From Anthoceros angustus (lineage: Eukaryota; Streptophyta; Anthocerotopsida; Anthocerotales; Anthocerotaceae): 64,000 nt of DNA. Position 1 is the stretch's first letter. Every line of letters begins with the position of its first letter. Under the pieces are notes generated by a model. The model was not told where the DNA came from. It did not search any database and saw only the letters and a program-made list of their open reading frames with translations. Location: positions 248,001-312,000 of the forward strand of contig VJWM01000108.1 of assembly GCA_010909165.1 (NCBI GenBank), given 5' to 3'. A program made the position numbers and the translations under genes. Shown here piece by piece: positions 46,278 through 58,804 of this stretch.

Positions 46278-49149
46278 CACTTCATGTGTCGATGACGCCC
46301 ATCCTTTACAACCAAACGCGTACATGGCTGGGTGGGTCGGCCGGCGCCCCTATTCCTCTTGTCATTGTTAGTGCATAACTTTAGTTGAAATTGTAGAAGC
46401 AATGGCGTTGCATACCACTTGTTTTAGGCTGAATATTGACGGACTATGTCCGTGAATATGTTTGAGTCCCTGTTTAGGGTTTGTCTCCAACACCACGGCA
46501 TGCAACATGACCCCCCAGGCCTGTTCTATTTCATTCCAAAGGAAGTGGCGACAATGCGGATAGCAACCATGTGGAATGTGCCCTTCGGATGGCGGGCGCG
46601 GCCAGCGGCGCCCCCTCATGCAACATGCCACGCCCCGATGGCCGGTTCCACTTCATTCTCCGAAGGTGCCCAAGTGGATAGCAAACATGTTGCATGTGCC
46701 CCTCTGATGGCGAGGCGGGGCCGCGCGCCCGGCCCCTCCACCGCCCCTCCCTGCCACTCATGCTAATAGGCGAAGGATCACACATTAAACCAGCAAGCGA
46801 AATTTTCTTCCCCACAATTTTGTTTTATGGATTGAACTGTCGCGATTTCATGACCCTTCCATAGTGGCGTTGGAATCGCGAATGTGATGTATTGCTGCAA
46901 ACAAGCGGTGTGCATTGTGGGTATTGTTTTGGCGAAACAAAGCGGTGTGAAGAGGTCACCCTTCGGCATATATACCAACTCGTATGATCAGGGGCGGACC
47001 CTTTTTTTAGCTTTAGTTTCCACAATAGCTGAACCCACGCCTTTTAGACCCATCACCAACCCTCTTCGGTTATTATTCACAAAAACCCCATTGAGCATAT
47101 TCCCCTTCAAAATTTATGGTGTTCGACACTTTTGTCCCCACGGTTGATAGGAAGATTATGGATACCTCTTGGGGACATCCCGGGCTCATGGGCTTTTGAG
47201 TGCCCTATGGGCGATCTGCCCGTAATCCTACTGTATAATTTGGGCCTTAGTGCACTCGCCCGGAGGCCTCATTCCGGCGGCTTTCTGGCGGGCCCTTCAC
47301 TTTGGCTTCTCGGTTCATCCTCCATGACAGCCCTTTGGAGGATCTCGTGTGAATATGGAGGTGGGAACCTTCTCTCTCCAAACGTCCCTGAGGCAAGCTA
47401 GGGACATGTTATCGGTAGATGCTGGAAGGACTTCCCTCCATTCTCGACATTTTATTGATGGTTTCGGGGTTGCAGCATCCCAGCTCGAGCGTTCGGCGGC
47501 TTTCCTTGTCCTCCAGACCCTCCATCCCGAGTCCACAAGAGCGGCTCCGCTCTTGTTCGGGAAGGGTGCTTAGCTATTGGCCGCCCATGCATACGGGTTT
47601 CACATCGCACCAACCACCTTGACTCGCGATGCGATTAGTCTTGCTTTGCTCTAACGTGCTGCCGCTCCTTACTTGCAGTGCGGCTCGCCTCGATGATTTT
47701 GGGGTACACCTTGCTGCCGTTGTCCCCACGGGTCGATGACGCCCATCCTTTACAACCAAACACATGGCTCGGGGGCCGGCCGGCCCTATTCCTCTCGTTG
47801 TTCGGCATAACTTTGAAATTGTAGAAGTTCAATGATTGCATACCACTTGTTTTAGGCTATTGATGGACTATGTCCTGTGAATATGTTGCAGTCCATGGTT
47901 TAGGGTTTTGTCTCCAACACACGGCATGCAACATGACCCCCACCTAGGTTCTGCTTATTTCATTCCAAAGGAAGTGGCGACAATGCGGATAAACCATGTG
48001 GAATGTGCCCGATAGCGAGGCGCCGGCCAGCGGCGCCTCATGCAACATGCCACGCACATTGACCGTTCCACTTCATTCTCCGAAGGTGCCCAAGTGGATA
48101 GCAAACATGTTGCATGCTCTTCACTGGAGTAGGGGGAGGCGCCGGGCGCCCCCCTGCTGCGCCTCAGCCGCGCCCGCCACCGTACCGCTAATAGGCAAGG
48201 ATCACACATTAAACCTCACCGAGTAAACGAAATTTTCTTCCCACAATTTTGTTTTATGGATTGAACATGTCCCGAGATTTCATGATCATAGTATAGTGGC
48301 GAATCATGAATATAACAGATTGCTAGACCGACAAACAGTGGTGTGCATTGTGGGTATTGTTTTACCGAAACAAGCGGTGTAAGAGGGTCACCCTTCTTAT
48401 ATATACCAACGGAAAACTCAGATGATCCAAGGCGACCCTTTTTTCGCTTTAGTTTCCACAATAGCTGAACCGCCTTTTAGACCCATCACCAACCCTCTTG
48501 TTATTCACAAAAACCCCATCGAGCATATTCCCCTTCAAAATTTATGGTGTTCTCGACACTTTTGTCCCCATAGCTTGATAGATTATGGATACTCTTGGGG
48601 ACATCCCTGGCTCATGGCTTTTGAGTGCCCTATGGCCTGCTCACTGGCAGCGCCCCACTGCAATTTGATGACAGTGCTCTCGGAGGCCTCATTCCGGCGG
48701 CTTTCACGGTTGGGCCCTCGCCCACCTTTGGCTTCTCGGTTCATCCTCCATGACAGCCCTTCTGGAGGATCTCGTATCAGTATGGAGGTGGGAACCTTCT
48801 CTCTCCAAACGCCCTTGAGGCAAGCTAGGGACATGTTATCGTGAGATGCTCGGAAGGACTTCCCTCCATTCTCGACATTTATGCATGGTTTCGGGGTTGC
48901 ATCCCAGCCGAGCGCCTCGGCTCAGGCTTTGTCCTCCAGGGACCCCTCCATCCCAGTCCACAAGAGGCTCCTTGCTCGGGAAGGCGCAGTGCTTAGCTAT
49001 TGGCCGCCCAGCATACGGGTTTCATCGCACCAACCACCTTGACTCGCGATGCGATTACTTAGCCTCGCCTAACTGGCTTCTTCGCTCCTTACTTGACAGT
49101 GCGGCCTCGATGATTTTGGGGTACACCTTGCTCGTTGTCCCCACGGGTC
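46278..49149 (+). repeat. Tandem duplication, ~1.45 kb unit, two copies
   Basis: Copy A is about 46278-47730 and copy B about 47731-49149. Both contain ATGACGCCCATCCTTTACAA at one side and GATTTTGGGGTACACCTTGC at the other, and the order of internal segments is the same. Copies differ by many small indels. Within the unit a shorter motif (CATGTGGAATGTGCCC with a GGCGCC-rich tail, and TAGCAAACATGTTGCATG) recurs. No intact coding region is present; it appears to be non-coding repeat DNA. Confidence 0.85.
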
Positions 49150-50824
49150 ATCGCATTGCCACTCCGATGCCATCCGCGATGTCATGTTCGCCATCGCCGC
49201 GAAGCGCCATAGCCTCGGAGGGAGCGGTGTATGTGTCGCTCAAGCGGTCACCAGACCTGTCCGTGGGCGAGTGTGTTTCGGGCGTATGTGGTGGTTACCG
49301 ATCCTACACGGACACCATCTCCGTTATCAATATTGAGCAAGGCTCTCAAGGTCCGCAAATATAGCGTGATGCAAGCGGCCACCTCTTTATTCCGCTTGCA
49401 CTAGAAACGTAATGAATGGCCGAGGACTTTGACAAATTTGTCAAGTCCTGTGCCAAAGCTTACCATGGCCAGACACGGCGGGCCGTCCTTGTCACGCAAA
49501 GATACTTCGGCTAACGGGTTTCAATTGCCCTTCAACGGGCACTCTCTACGGCGATCCTCCACAAGGTGGCGACAGTAGGTGACGCATCTTCCTCTACCTC
49601 CGTGGTTTGCAGGCCGTTTATTCTTCCTGCATATGACATTGTGGGTGCAGTAGGTGACTTAAGATAGGGAGCTCAGTTGCTCCTCTTCACCTCGACCCCC
49701 TGGTCCCTTTGGTTGTCCCCTCCTAGATGGGCTTTTCCCATCGTTTTTTCACCTCAGTAAAATCTTCCCCTTTTGAGAGCATCTTGATCTAAATTCTGAT
49801 TTTTTTTGAATTGTGCAACATTATGAAGACCGTTAACGGTGTTGCCAAGAATTAAGCTGACTGTCACACTATATACCTTGTCTTCAAGTGGCCCATAAGC
49901 CTCTAGAGCAAACGCATCAACTCAGTTCTATAACTTTATTTTCAAATACTCACAATAATCCTTGTCCCCAATTTTGCAATGATAGTTTAGAACTCACAAT
50001 ATTCCTTGCCCCCTACTCTCCCCCTCCTATGTATGTCCCGCCTCTCCTTATTGATTGCCAAGTATTCTTGGTAGCCTACTCCAATTCCATATTTGTGTAG
50101 TGTATACATTCAATATAATGATATTATCATGGATTAATCATATCCATGCATCACGAGTTAAATTAAATACTTTGCTTATGCAATATATAACCAACTAACT
50201 TCTCATATTCACTAAATTATAGAGCTGGATCTTCTTAGTGGAACATTGTAGACATATTAATAAGTAGAGCTTGATCTTTCATATTCATGGTTACCTTTTG
50301 CAGTTTTTCTCATCAATAAAATAATCTTAGAAAACGTCGATTTGCAACGTATTTAAAAAACCTGATGGAATACTTATATAAATAAATAATTATAATAAAT
50401 TAAATAATAGATAGATAAAATAATTTCCGGATGTAGAATAAATACGATAATCGGTGTTCGTGCCTACCGTGGCTCAAGTGTCAGGCCTTGGCAAAACGGT
50501 CGTGGTGATGTCTAACGGCTCGTAACAGCTGGGACACACAACAGGCTTCCCATTGCCCAACTGGCCAGCTTGCTTGCTTGCTAGCTGGCTGGCTGGCTGG
50601 GCGTTCAGTCCCCCCTAGCTCGGCAGAGCTGGAGAAAGCGATGCAAGCTTTTCCCATCCTTTCCCGCGGGTGCAGGTGCAGGTGGCGGTGCTTCCTGGTG
50701 GCCAATCGGCCCAGATCTGTCCAGCTCTGAGCGCAGCCAGCTCTTGTCATCTAGCTATGCGGTGTGCTTGCAATTGGCAGCTGTAGCTGCGAAGCAACCG
50801 GGAGAGCTAGGCTCGCAGGTCAGG
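49150..50824. other. No gene; AT-rich spacer, then promoter of the next gene
   Basis: 49150-49700 continues repeat-like sequence with no clear domain. 50090-50460 is strongly AT-rich. A short (TGGC)n run (GCTGGCTGGCTGGC) is near 50585-50600. The last ~200 bp should hold the promoter of the gene starting at 50825. Confidence 0.45.
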
Positions 50825-52010
50825 ATGCCAAAGGCGAACAAGTTCAAAGCAGCATTTCACGCTAACCTGCAAGGCTTCATCTTCAATGCCAAATTCCAGC
50901 ATGCTCAGTACGGATTCTTCCGGAATGCCAAAGCGCATTCCTTCAGCGTTGCGGTGTCGGCCAAGCTGCATGGCATGTTTCTGAATGCCAATCTTGCTAC
51001 CTGGAATCTGGTCGGACAGACCAAGTCTCGAATTTCCAAGCTAAGGCGGCTGGGATACTCCGTCAAGTTCAGAGTGAGGCACATTGGTTTGAAGTGTAGA
51101 GGCCTTCACGTTCGGTGCAAAAGCGTGCTCCGGAGATGGCCCACTTCCTCCAAAGTTAGGGCCTCCGACTCTGCTAATGTAGGCAGGCAACAGGATCTGG
51201 ACAGGGCGTGGTTTGAGGGATCCGGTTCTTCTTCTTCGTCTTCTTCTGCTACCGCACTTTCTGCCATTCCTCACGGCTTATTCCGTAATCCTGAAAAGCT
51301 AGCTCAGAACCTCGAGGAGGTTTTCCGCAATCCGGAGAAACTGTTGCAGATGGTTGCGGGGGTGTTCCACACGCTTCGTAGAAAGCTGCCGTTCAGCTGG
51401 TTGAAAGACGTTGGAAAGCTCTACCTGTCTGAGGTACAGACCAGCTCATTTGCTAGCTTTCGTGTCACGTGTTTGCAAATTGCAGCAACCAGGGCGCAGG
51501 CGCGGGTGTTAGGCCCTGGAAAAGCTGTAGATTTATCAGCTTCCAGCTGCGACATTTCAGATATGTCGGGTTTGCTGACAAGAGGTTCAAATTGGCTTCT
51601 GCAGGGACAACTACCAGGCTTGGTAGCGTACTTGGCGAGCAGACAGAAAGGAGCTATGCTCATTCAAGCCCTCTGTCTGGTGTCCACATTGGTAGTTCTG
51701 ATCCAGCTGGCTATTGCTGCAACTACACCTAAGCTGGCCCTGTCCATCTCTGTGTCCGCCATCAGCCTTGGAGTGTGTCTTGACTATATGAGCCTCCTAG
51801 CCGCGGGCATTTGGAAGCTCTGGGCAGAGAGTCAGGGCATCACCTTGCCCCCGCAGGTTACCACACTCTGCATCTGCTTTGCGGCTCTCCCTGCTTCTTA
51901 CTCTACCTGACTCTGTGGTTGTCGTTGTGCTATCTGTTGTGCAGATCAAACGCATGTTCTTTGCACCAGATTCAACTCATCGTAATCCAAGAGAGACAGC
52001 AATAGCTTAG
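50825..52010 (+). CDS. Unknown protein with C-terminal membrane segments and N-terminal repeats
   Basis: I do not recognise this family. Two exons (50825-51856 and 51945-52010) with a GT-AG intron give 365 residues. Reading straight through the intron gives a less natural end. The N-terminus is basic and has a degenerate internal repeat around FHANLQGFIFNAK, GFFRNAKAH and AKLHGMFLNANL. A Ser-rich linker (GSSSSSSSATA) leads to a second repeat, HGLFRNPEKL and EVFRNPEKL. Two hydrophobic segments follow, at roughly residues 280-302 (LIQALCLVSTLVVLIQLAIA) and 307-327. The end is short and polar (IKRMFFAPDSTHRNPRETAIA without its first residues). A basic N-terminus plus two C-terminal TM helices would fit an organelle or ER membrane protein; this is inference. 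Confidence 0.65.
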
Positions 52011-53976
52011 AAGCAGTTGTCCAGACGCGTTCACATCGACATCCGCAGTAGGGATGTCGTGAATGTCTCCAGTGGCAGGCATGCACCTCTAGCTGCGAGA
52101 TCAGTGTATCTAAACTCACAAGATGTTCAAACATTTTTGTATCACAATGGTAATGTCATATCGCCTTAGCATCTCCTTCCAGCCTCTCATGCCCTATAAG
52201 AGCGCCGTTCTTGATCCTCGTGTTTGTTCACTCATTATATATCTGTCTTTTTGCGCCCCTAGAGTTGTACCAGAGCTTGCTTCTCGAGTGAGGGGTTGGG
52301 ATTAAATTTGTTGCGCCTGGTTCTGCTATGACCTAACTCACATCCTCACTTGCTGGGCCACTGGCGAGCGCTGTTGTCTGGAGGGGAGAGAGAACCTAGC
52401 GAGAATGACCGCCTTGAAGTTCTGCCGCAACCGGTAGTGACCATCTCCCTCTTGTTGCTGTGAAGTCGGATTTGAGCTTCTTACCGACCTTGAACCATGC
52501 ATGTCTCCATGTTGCAGCAACAACATACTTCATCCTAAGCAAGAAAGGCCGACAAGAGACTCTTGTACACATGTACTGGGTGTGATTACCAGGTGCGTGT
52601 GGCAGGCAAACGCTCACGATGTGGAAATTGGTAGAGATGTTTTGGTTAGTTTCTCTGGCGAATTGAGCGTCTGCTTGCTGGTGTCATCAACTCAAGCAGG
52701 AGCCAGCGGAGAATAACTTCGTCTAACACCTGGAAATCGAACAAACTGCAGAATCGAGCTTGCAGCTCGTGCAAGATGTGAGGTCACAGCCGGCGCTGCC
52801 TAAAACCAAGTCCATCCGCTGCAAAGAATGCCGGCATGTTGAACCCGGCTTCTTTCAATGTTAGCTCCTGACCTGGATCTTGGTTGGCACTTGCTTACTC
52901 CTCCTTGAGCTGCACTTTCTGAATGATGTATGATGTACTGTTTGTCAGCGCAGTACAACCAACGGGAAAAGAAAGCGCTCCCTCCCTATTTCGTGTGCTG
53001 CGAGTGCGGAGATACCTGGTCACCGGCGTAGAAGCGGGCGTGGATCTCGGCCTCAGGTCTCACCACCTGGAGCCTTATCACCATTCTACGAGTTTTGAAA
53101 TAGCAGTGTCTTTTTGCAAGGCCAGCTGAGCTGCATCTTTTGTTAGCTTAACTCGTTTGCTAATGACTGTCGTCCCATGCTCCACCATCCCACCAGTGCA
53201 TTGTTCACAAAGTACGAAAACAGAAGTTGCTTGGTCACCTCAGAGTTTGTTGTTGTGGAAGGACTGACAAGGAACGGCATCGTTGGTGGTGTGTCGAGTT
53301 TGTGGAGATCATAAATGTCATCTTCCTCGTTTACAGTCTGGCTTCTCCAGAAGGTCCTGCCTCGCTACATCCGAGCACAGGTTTCGCTCCCTTCCATTTA
53401 GTCTAAGTTCTAGATGGACTATGTAGATGCTTTGGAAGGTCGTTTTGTTCGTGGCACGAACTTCGTGCCGATCCGTCGCTTCAGGTGACTTAAATCTCGT
53501 TTTCTATGCTCTGCATTTTCTACGTACCGTATGCATACAACAGTAAGTGGTGTCAGCAGCTTTAGTTTCTCTCTCCTCTCTCTAGTTGTGAGCGAGAATT
53601 TCTAAACGGAGGCTACCTCAGAGATTCCTCCGCAACTGCAGATTCTGCGCACCAGTACAAAGTCAGGACTCCTCACAGGAGCATGCCTCTCGGAGAAGAC
53701 ATCACTGCAAGACGTGCAAACCTGCTCTTTTTGATTGATCAAGGTCTCAGCTGGGCGTGAATCTGCCAGCGCGTGGTAGTCGAAGAGGGCTGCGAATGCG
53801 AGGATGGTCGAGGGTCAAGGCTGTGGCGTGCTCTGGTGGTGTTGCTGCTCGTAGTGAGCCAGTGGGTAGCACGGGTGGATCATCAGGTGTGGAGAGCCGG
53901 TGGTGAGGGAGGTGGCCAGAGCCACAGCCCTCACCACCATGCTGCTGCCAGCAGGTTAGGAGGAGGTCAGGTCCAA
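52011..53976. other. No gene resolved; may hold 5' exons of KIN-beta-gamma
   Basis: Splice-like exons (for example around 53316-53382 and 53587-53741) can be drawn, but their translations do not match the carbohydrate-binding module expected at the N-terminus of plant beta-gamma subunits. I could not make a convincing model. The rest shows only short frames. Confidence 0.35.
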
Positions 53977-56900
53977 ATGGACCGCCAGTGGGTACCCTAC
54001 ATGGGATTCAAGCAGGATGCGCAGGATCAACAGCGCTTCAAGCAGCATCTGCCGGGTTCCATTATGGCTGACCGGGTTCCAGGAGTCAGCGCCGCTGACG
54101 CCTATGCCTCTCGCCAGCGTATTTCAGACTTTCTGCTTCGTTACTCCACGGCTTACGACCTGCTACCAGAATCTGGCAAGGTCCGACTGTTTTGTTGTTG
54201 GGCATCAGCCTTCATAGCCAGTTCTGCAAACTATGATATTCTGTTTTGCACTACAAGCGCTGGATGCTGTTTTGACGCATTTGCTTGTTGGGTATTTGGT
54301 TGCTAGGTCGTCAGTTTCGATATTACGTTGCCTGTGAGGCAGGCGTTTCATGCCCTGTACGAACAGGTAATGGAGCTGCTCACGATGTGCCTGTAGCTGT
54401 GTTTCTTTCGCTGACCATTCTTTGCATCCACTTCGACAGGGTGTTCCAACGGCTCCACTGTGGGACTCAGAGAAGCAAGAGTTTGTGGGTATGCTGACTG
54501 CCTCTGATTTCATCATTATTCTCCAGCAGGTACTGTTTACAGTCTCGTTGGTTGTGCATCTCTGTTGTTTTGCGGGGATGACATGGTTCCTCTCAAGTTT
54601 TTTATTGTTGCCCGTGGAAGCAGCTTGGTAATAACGGAGCGCTACTGTTGGAAGAGGAGGAGCTAGATACGCACACAATTGCGGCTTGGAAAGAAGAGAA
54701 GCTGGCTCTTGCGAGACAGATTGATTCTTCTGCAGAAAAACGACCCTTTCTCTTTGTGAGTGGCCCGTGGCGTCCCTTGTCGTAGATCCCTCTTGGGTGA
54801 TGTCATGGATCCTTCTTCTTTGATGACGTGCTATTGCCTGTAGGATCTCACATGAGGGTGTTCGTTGTTTGCTGATTCTGGTGCAAGGTCTCATGGTATT
54901 TGTCCCTGCAGGTTGATCCTGATCATTCTCTTAGGCAGGTAGCTGACCTCTTAATGGGGAATGAGGTAGCCACTGTACCAGTATTGCATTTCAATGGTTC
55001 GGTGCCAGAGTTACTTCATCTGGCTTGCCTCTCAGGGATATTGAAATGTAAGGATGGTGCGGTCATTCTGCGTGCTGTGTTTTCAAAAGTCTCTTACTTG
55101 AGGGTGACTCTGAGTGAAGAATGCCAGTTGTCGCTGATGATGAGGTCCTTGTTTACTTATGCATAAACTCATGAATTAGGTATCTGTCGACATTTTAGGC
55201 ATGCGGCTGGGTCGCTCCCACTCCTATCAGAATCTGTAGGTTGTCTGCAACGCTTTGGAAGGCTCGGAACCTGGATTCCGGAGTTCAGTGATGGTACCAG
55301 CAAGCCCCTCGCCACGTTACAAGCTAACGCTCCTCTAATATGGGCATTTGCTCTTATGCTGCAAGGTAAGTACTCAGAGCTGTACTTTGGCGGTTCCTAT
55401 GCCCTGTGTGACGGAACACCGTAGAAGATTGGAGCATTAACAGTCTGCAGTCTTGATCGTCTGCAGTTCAAGTGGGTGGCCTGCCCGTCGTTGATGAACA
55501 GGGTTGCCTACTTGACGTATACTCTAGAAGGTAATATGAAGTAACTGTAGCATGAAAGTATGACGGTTGTGTTTATTCCTGGGTTTCATATGATCACAAC
55601 TGTGGCGGTGATATGGCAGCGACATAATTGCCTTGGCAAGAGACCAAACCTATGCAGACCACCGCCCCTACATCAATGGACCGTTGCTCAGGTACTGTAA
55701 AGCATTCATCGTCGAAGTGTCATCTACGTCAGTCCACTGTCTCTGATTTCGTCCCTTGGGATCACCAGGCTTTGCAAATAAGAAAGGATGCTCAAGTGGC
55801 CGGAGCGTCAGCCAGTGCAGCTGGTGCTCGATGTCAAATCTGTCGGCGTTCAGATACTCTGCGATCCATCATCGAACGTCTGGCCCTTCCTGGTACTGCT
55901 CGCCACCACCTCTTCTCCAACCCTCACATACCCGATTTCAGTGATTCGGTGCCAGAGTTACTTCATCTGGCTTGCCTCTCAGGGATATTGAAATGTAAGG
56001 ATGGTGCGGTCATTCTGCGTGCTGTGTTTTCAAAAGTCTCTTACTTGAGGGTGACTCTGAGTGAAGAATGCCAGTTGTCGCTGATGATGAGGTCCTTGTT
56101 TACTTATGCATAAACTCATGAATTAGGTATCTGTCGACATTTTAGGCATGCGGCTGGGTCGCTCCCACTCCTATCAGAATCTGTAGGTTGTCTGCAACGC
56201 TTTGGAAGGCTCGGAACCTGGATTCCGGAGTTCAGTGATGGTACCAGCAAGCCCCTCGCCACGTTACAAGCTAACGCTCCTCTAATATGGGCATTTGCTC
56301 TTATGCTGCAAGGTAAGTACTCCAGAGCTGTACTTTGGCGGTTCCCTATGCCCTGTGTGACGGAACACCGTAGAAGATTGGAGCATTAACAGTCTGCAGT
56401 CTTGATCGTCTGCAGTTCAAGTGGGTGGCCTGCCCGTCGTTGATGAACAGGGTTGCCTACTTGACGTATACTCTAGAAGGTAATATGAAGTAACTGTAGC
56501 ATGAAAGTATGACGGTTGTGTTTATTCCTGGGTTTCATATGATCACAACTGTGGCGGTGATATGGCAGCGACATAATTGCCTTGGCAAGAGACCAAGCCT
56601 ATGCAGACCACCGCCCCCTACATCAATGGACCGTTGCTCAGGTACTGTAAAGCATTCATCGTCGAAGTGTCATCTACGTCAGTCCACTGTCTCTGATTTC
56701 GTCCCTTGGGATCACCAGGCTTTGCAAATAAGAAAGGATGCTCAAGTGGCCGGAGCGTCAGCCAGTGCAGCTGGTGCTCGATGTCAAATCTGTCGGCGTT
56801 CAGATACTCTGCGATCCATCATCGAACGTCTGGCCCTTCCTGGTACTGCTCGCCACCACCTCTTCTCCAACCCTCACATACCCGATTTCAGTGATTTAAC

Positions 56901-57007
56901 ATGAGATATATGCAGGTGTCAGGCGTGTCATCTGTGTAGAGGAAGGCAACCGTCGAGTCCAAGGCGTGATAGCTCTAAGAGATGTCTTCCAGTTTCTACT
57001 TTCTTGA
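53977..57007 (+). CDS. SnRK1 beta-gamma subunit (CBS-domain SNF4 homologue)
   Basis: The gene encodes the plant KIN-beta-gamma subunit of the SnRK1 energy-sensing kinase. Confident exons are 53977-54180, 54307-54366, 54440-54529, 54624-54755 and 54912-55047, then copy B of a duplicated block at 56127-56312, 56416-56479, 56569-56641 and 56719-56842, and finally 56916-57007. Joined this way they give 386 residues. CBS motifs are clear: [81 protein letters not shown] and [14 protein letters not shown] at the end. The exon set at 55180-55893 is a duplicate (copy A). In it a C-run one base shorter shifts the frame of exon 55620-55691. The N-terminal CBM of angiosperm homologues was not found, so the true start may lie upstream. 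Confidence 0.88.
54998..56894 (+). repeat. Tandem duplication of ~0.95 kb inside KIN-beta-gamma
   Basis: Copy A is 54998-55944 (947 bp) and copy B 55945-56894 (950 bp), with a 2-bp TT microhomology at the joints. I count only four differences: three one-base homopolymer length changes (TCAG/TCCAG, TTCCTA/TTCCCTA and a C-run of 4/5 in an exon) and one A/G substitution. The duplicated unit runs from mid-exon to the last intron, so a literal transcript would contain a repeated set of exons. Confidence 0.95.
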
Positions 57008-57581
57008 GGAAGCATTACACCAATTGAGTAGGTCTTCCCAAACGACGCCACGAAAAGCAGGAAGATCCGGTGAGCAGGGTCCTGGAATCAACCCATTCCA
57101 TTCTGCTGTTAGCTGACAAGTACATGGACATGGTATTTTTTCGTTCAGGAACAGGGGGGCCAGATTTGAATCGTCCCCGTCTGCCCATGCTTTTTCCGTG
57201 GGGTCCTCATTATTTTATATGGCTGTCACATTGACACTCTCTCTGGACAACGGCACTTTGTCGGCCTTCGCTGCCGACTCTGTCGCCATTGTCCATTTGT
57301 ACAGAAAGTATACATTACATAAAGCGCACAGTTTCTCGCACGACCGCCTTTGAAGTGGCTCCTGTTTATTATCTTCTAACTGGTGTTTATTATCTTCTCA
57401 CTGGTGACAACGACAATTCCGTCCTTTATCCGAAAGCGACAATTCTTCTCAAAAGGTTGCTTGCTGTCCAGTCCTTTCAATGACGTTCTCCTAACTCCTA
57501 CGTACATGAATCCCGCAAGGTTCAGGGGATCGGAACAAGCTTATGTTCCCGCTGCAAAATTGAACTACCCAAAGCTGCTTC
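57008..57581. other. Convergent 3' regions, no gene
   Basis: Spacer between the stop codons of KIN-beta-gamma (plus) and HISN3 (minus). It holds a short direct repeat GTTTATTATCTTCT (near 57363 and 57386). Nothing else is recognised. Confidence 0.5.
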
Positions 57582-58517
57582 TCAAACCGCTTCGGCCAGT
57601 TGCTGCTGTCGTTTGTGCCAATCAACCACCCGCTGGTAAGGCAATGTCCCGCCGAAAATATCAAGAGCGCTTCCAACCGTGACATCCACCCTCCCGGCGC
57701 CAGCCACTCGAATGCGCTCCAGGTCTGCCAAGCTCGACGCACCGCCAGCGTAAGTCACAGGAATCGGAGACCACCTGCCAAGAATCTGCACAAGCTCGTC
57801 GTCGATCCCGAGCTTCTTCCCCTCCACATCCACGCCGTGCACCAGAAACTCATCGGCAGAGAGAGCTAACTCCGCCAGCGACTCCTCACTCAGAGCCAGC
57901 TCGCTGTACCTCTGCCACCGATCCGTCACCACCACGTACCTCCCGTCCTTCTTCCTGCAGCTCAGATCCAGCACCAGCCTCTCCTTGGCCACGGCCCGCA
58001 CCAGCTCCGCCAGCCGATCCGCGTCCATCCTGCCATCTCGGAACACGTAGGACGTGACGATCACATGGCTAGCCCCCGCGTCCAGATACTCCCGCGCGTT
58101 CTCGGCCGTGATCCCTCCGCCTACGTGCAGTCCTCCCGGGAACGTCCGCAACGCCTCGATAGCCGCAGCCTGGCTGGCGGGATCTGCCCCGAGCATGATC
58201 ACATGCCCGCCGATCAACCCGTCTCGCTTGTACAGATCCGCAAACTCCCCCGCAGATGCTTCCGACTCGAAATTGGTCACCAGGGATGCCGCCTCCGGTG
58301 CTCCCGAATCCGCCAGATCCCGGAGCGTGGAGCCGACGATCTGCTTAACCTTGCCCTGGTGAATGTCGATGCAAGGCCGGAACCTAACGCTCCGGTTACC
58401 GCTCCCGCTGCTGGAACCGCGTACTGTCGCCATAGCCGCACCGCGGAGTTGCGCCGGCGCCACGGAATGCACGTGGTGCTGCCATGTGCAAGCCAGCCTG
58501 CTCACCTCCATCGACAT
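57582..58517 (-). CDS. HISN3: 5'-ProFAR isomerase (BBM II), histidine biosynthesis
   Basis: A single exon of 311 residues encodes the (beta-alpha)8-barrel isomerase that converts ProFAR to PRFAR, the fourth step of plant histidine synthesis, in plastids. The eukaryotic HIS6-type start [20 protein letters not shown] bears the catalytic Asp. Other markers are [75 protein letters not shown] and [16 protein letters not shown], followed by [14 protein letters not shown] (phosphate-binding loop). About 40 residues precede the barrel ([18 protein letters not shown]...), rich in Ser, Arg and Ala and poor in acidic residues, consistent with a plastid transit peptide. ATG 58517 was chosen as the first ATG in frame. 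No breaks are seen. Confidence 0.95.
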   Translation of the reverse strand: MSMEVSRLACTWQHHVHSVAPAQLRGAAMATVRGSSSGSGNRSVRFRPCIDIHQGKVKQIVGSTLRDLADSGAPEAASLVTNFESEASAGEFADLYKRDGLIGGHVIMLGADPASQAAAIEALRTFPGGLHVGGGITAENAREYLDAGASHVIVTSYVFRDGRMDADRLAELVRAVAKERLVLDLSCRKKDGRYVVVTDRWQRYSELALSEESLAELALSADEFLVHGVDVEGKKLGIDDELVQILGRWSPIPVTYAGGASSLADLERIRVAGAGRVDVTVGSALDIFGGTLPYQRVVDWHKRQQQLAEAV

Positions 58518-58804
58518 CACACCTTCTCCTCCTCCTGCTCCTGCACTGGCAACCCTAGTACCTCATACATCGCTAAGTAACTCAAGAAGAACGGGATAAG
58601 CACGTCAAGCAAGACGCTGCCGAATCCAACATTGCTGGTGCACAAATTTGTGTGGATTTTGCTGCCCTTCCAGCCGATCGGTTTCCACTTGGTTCATTGT
58701 CGCGTTCCTGCATCCATGTCCTGCATCTCGCGCCTCGAAGAAGAACCTTTTGCCTGCATCTTCTTCTTGGATTGCTCGGATTGCGTGTTTTTCAGCCGTG
58801 CGTT

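Noticed and set aside
53300-53760. Candidate carbohydrate-binding module exons of KIN-beta-gamma
   Set aside because: No translated exon candidate matched the expected module motifs, so I left the N-terminus open.
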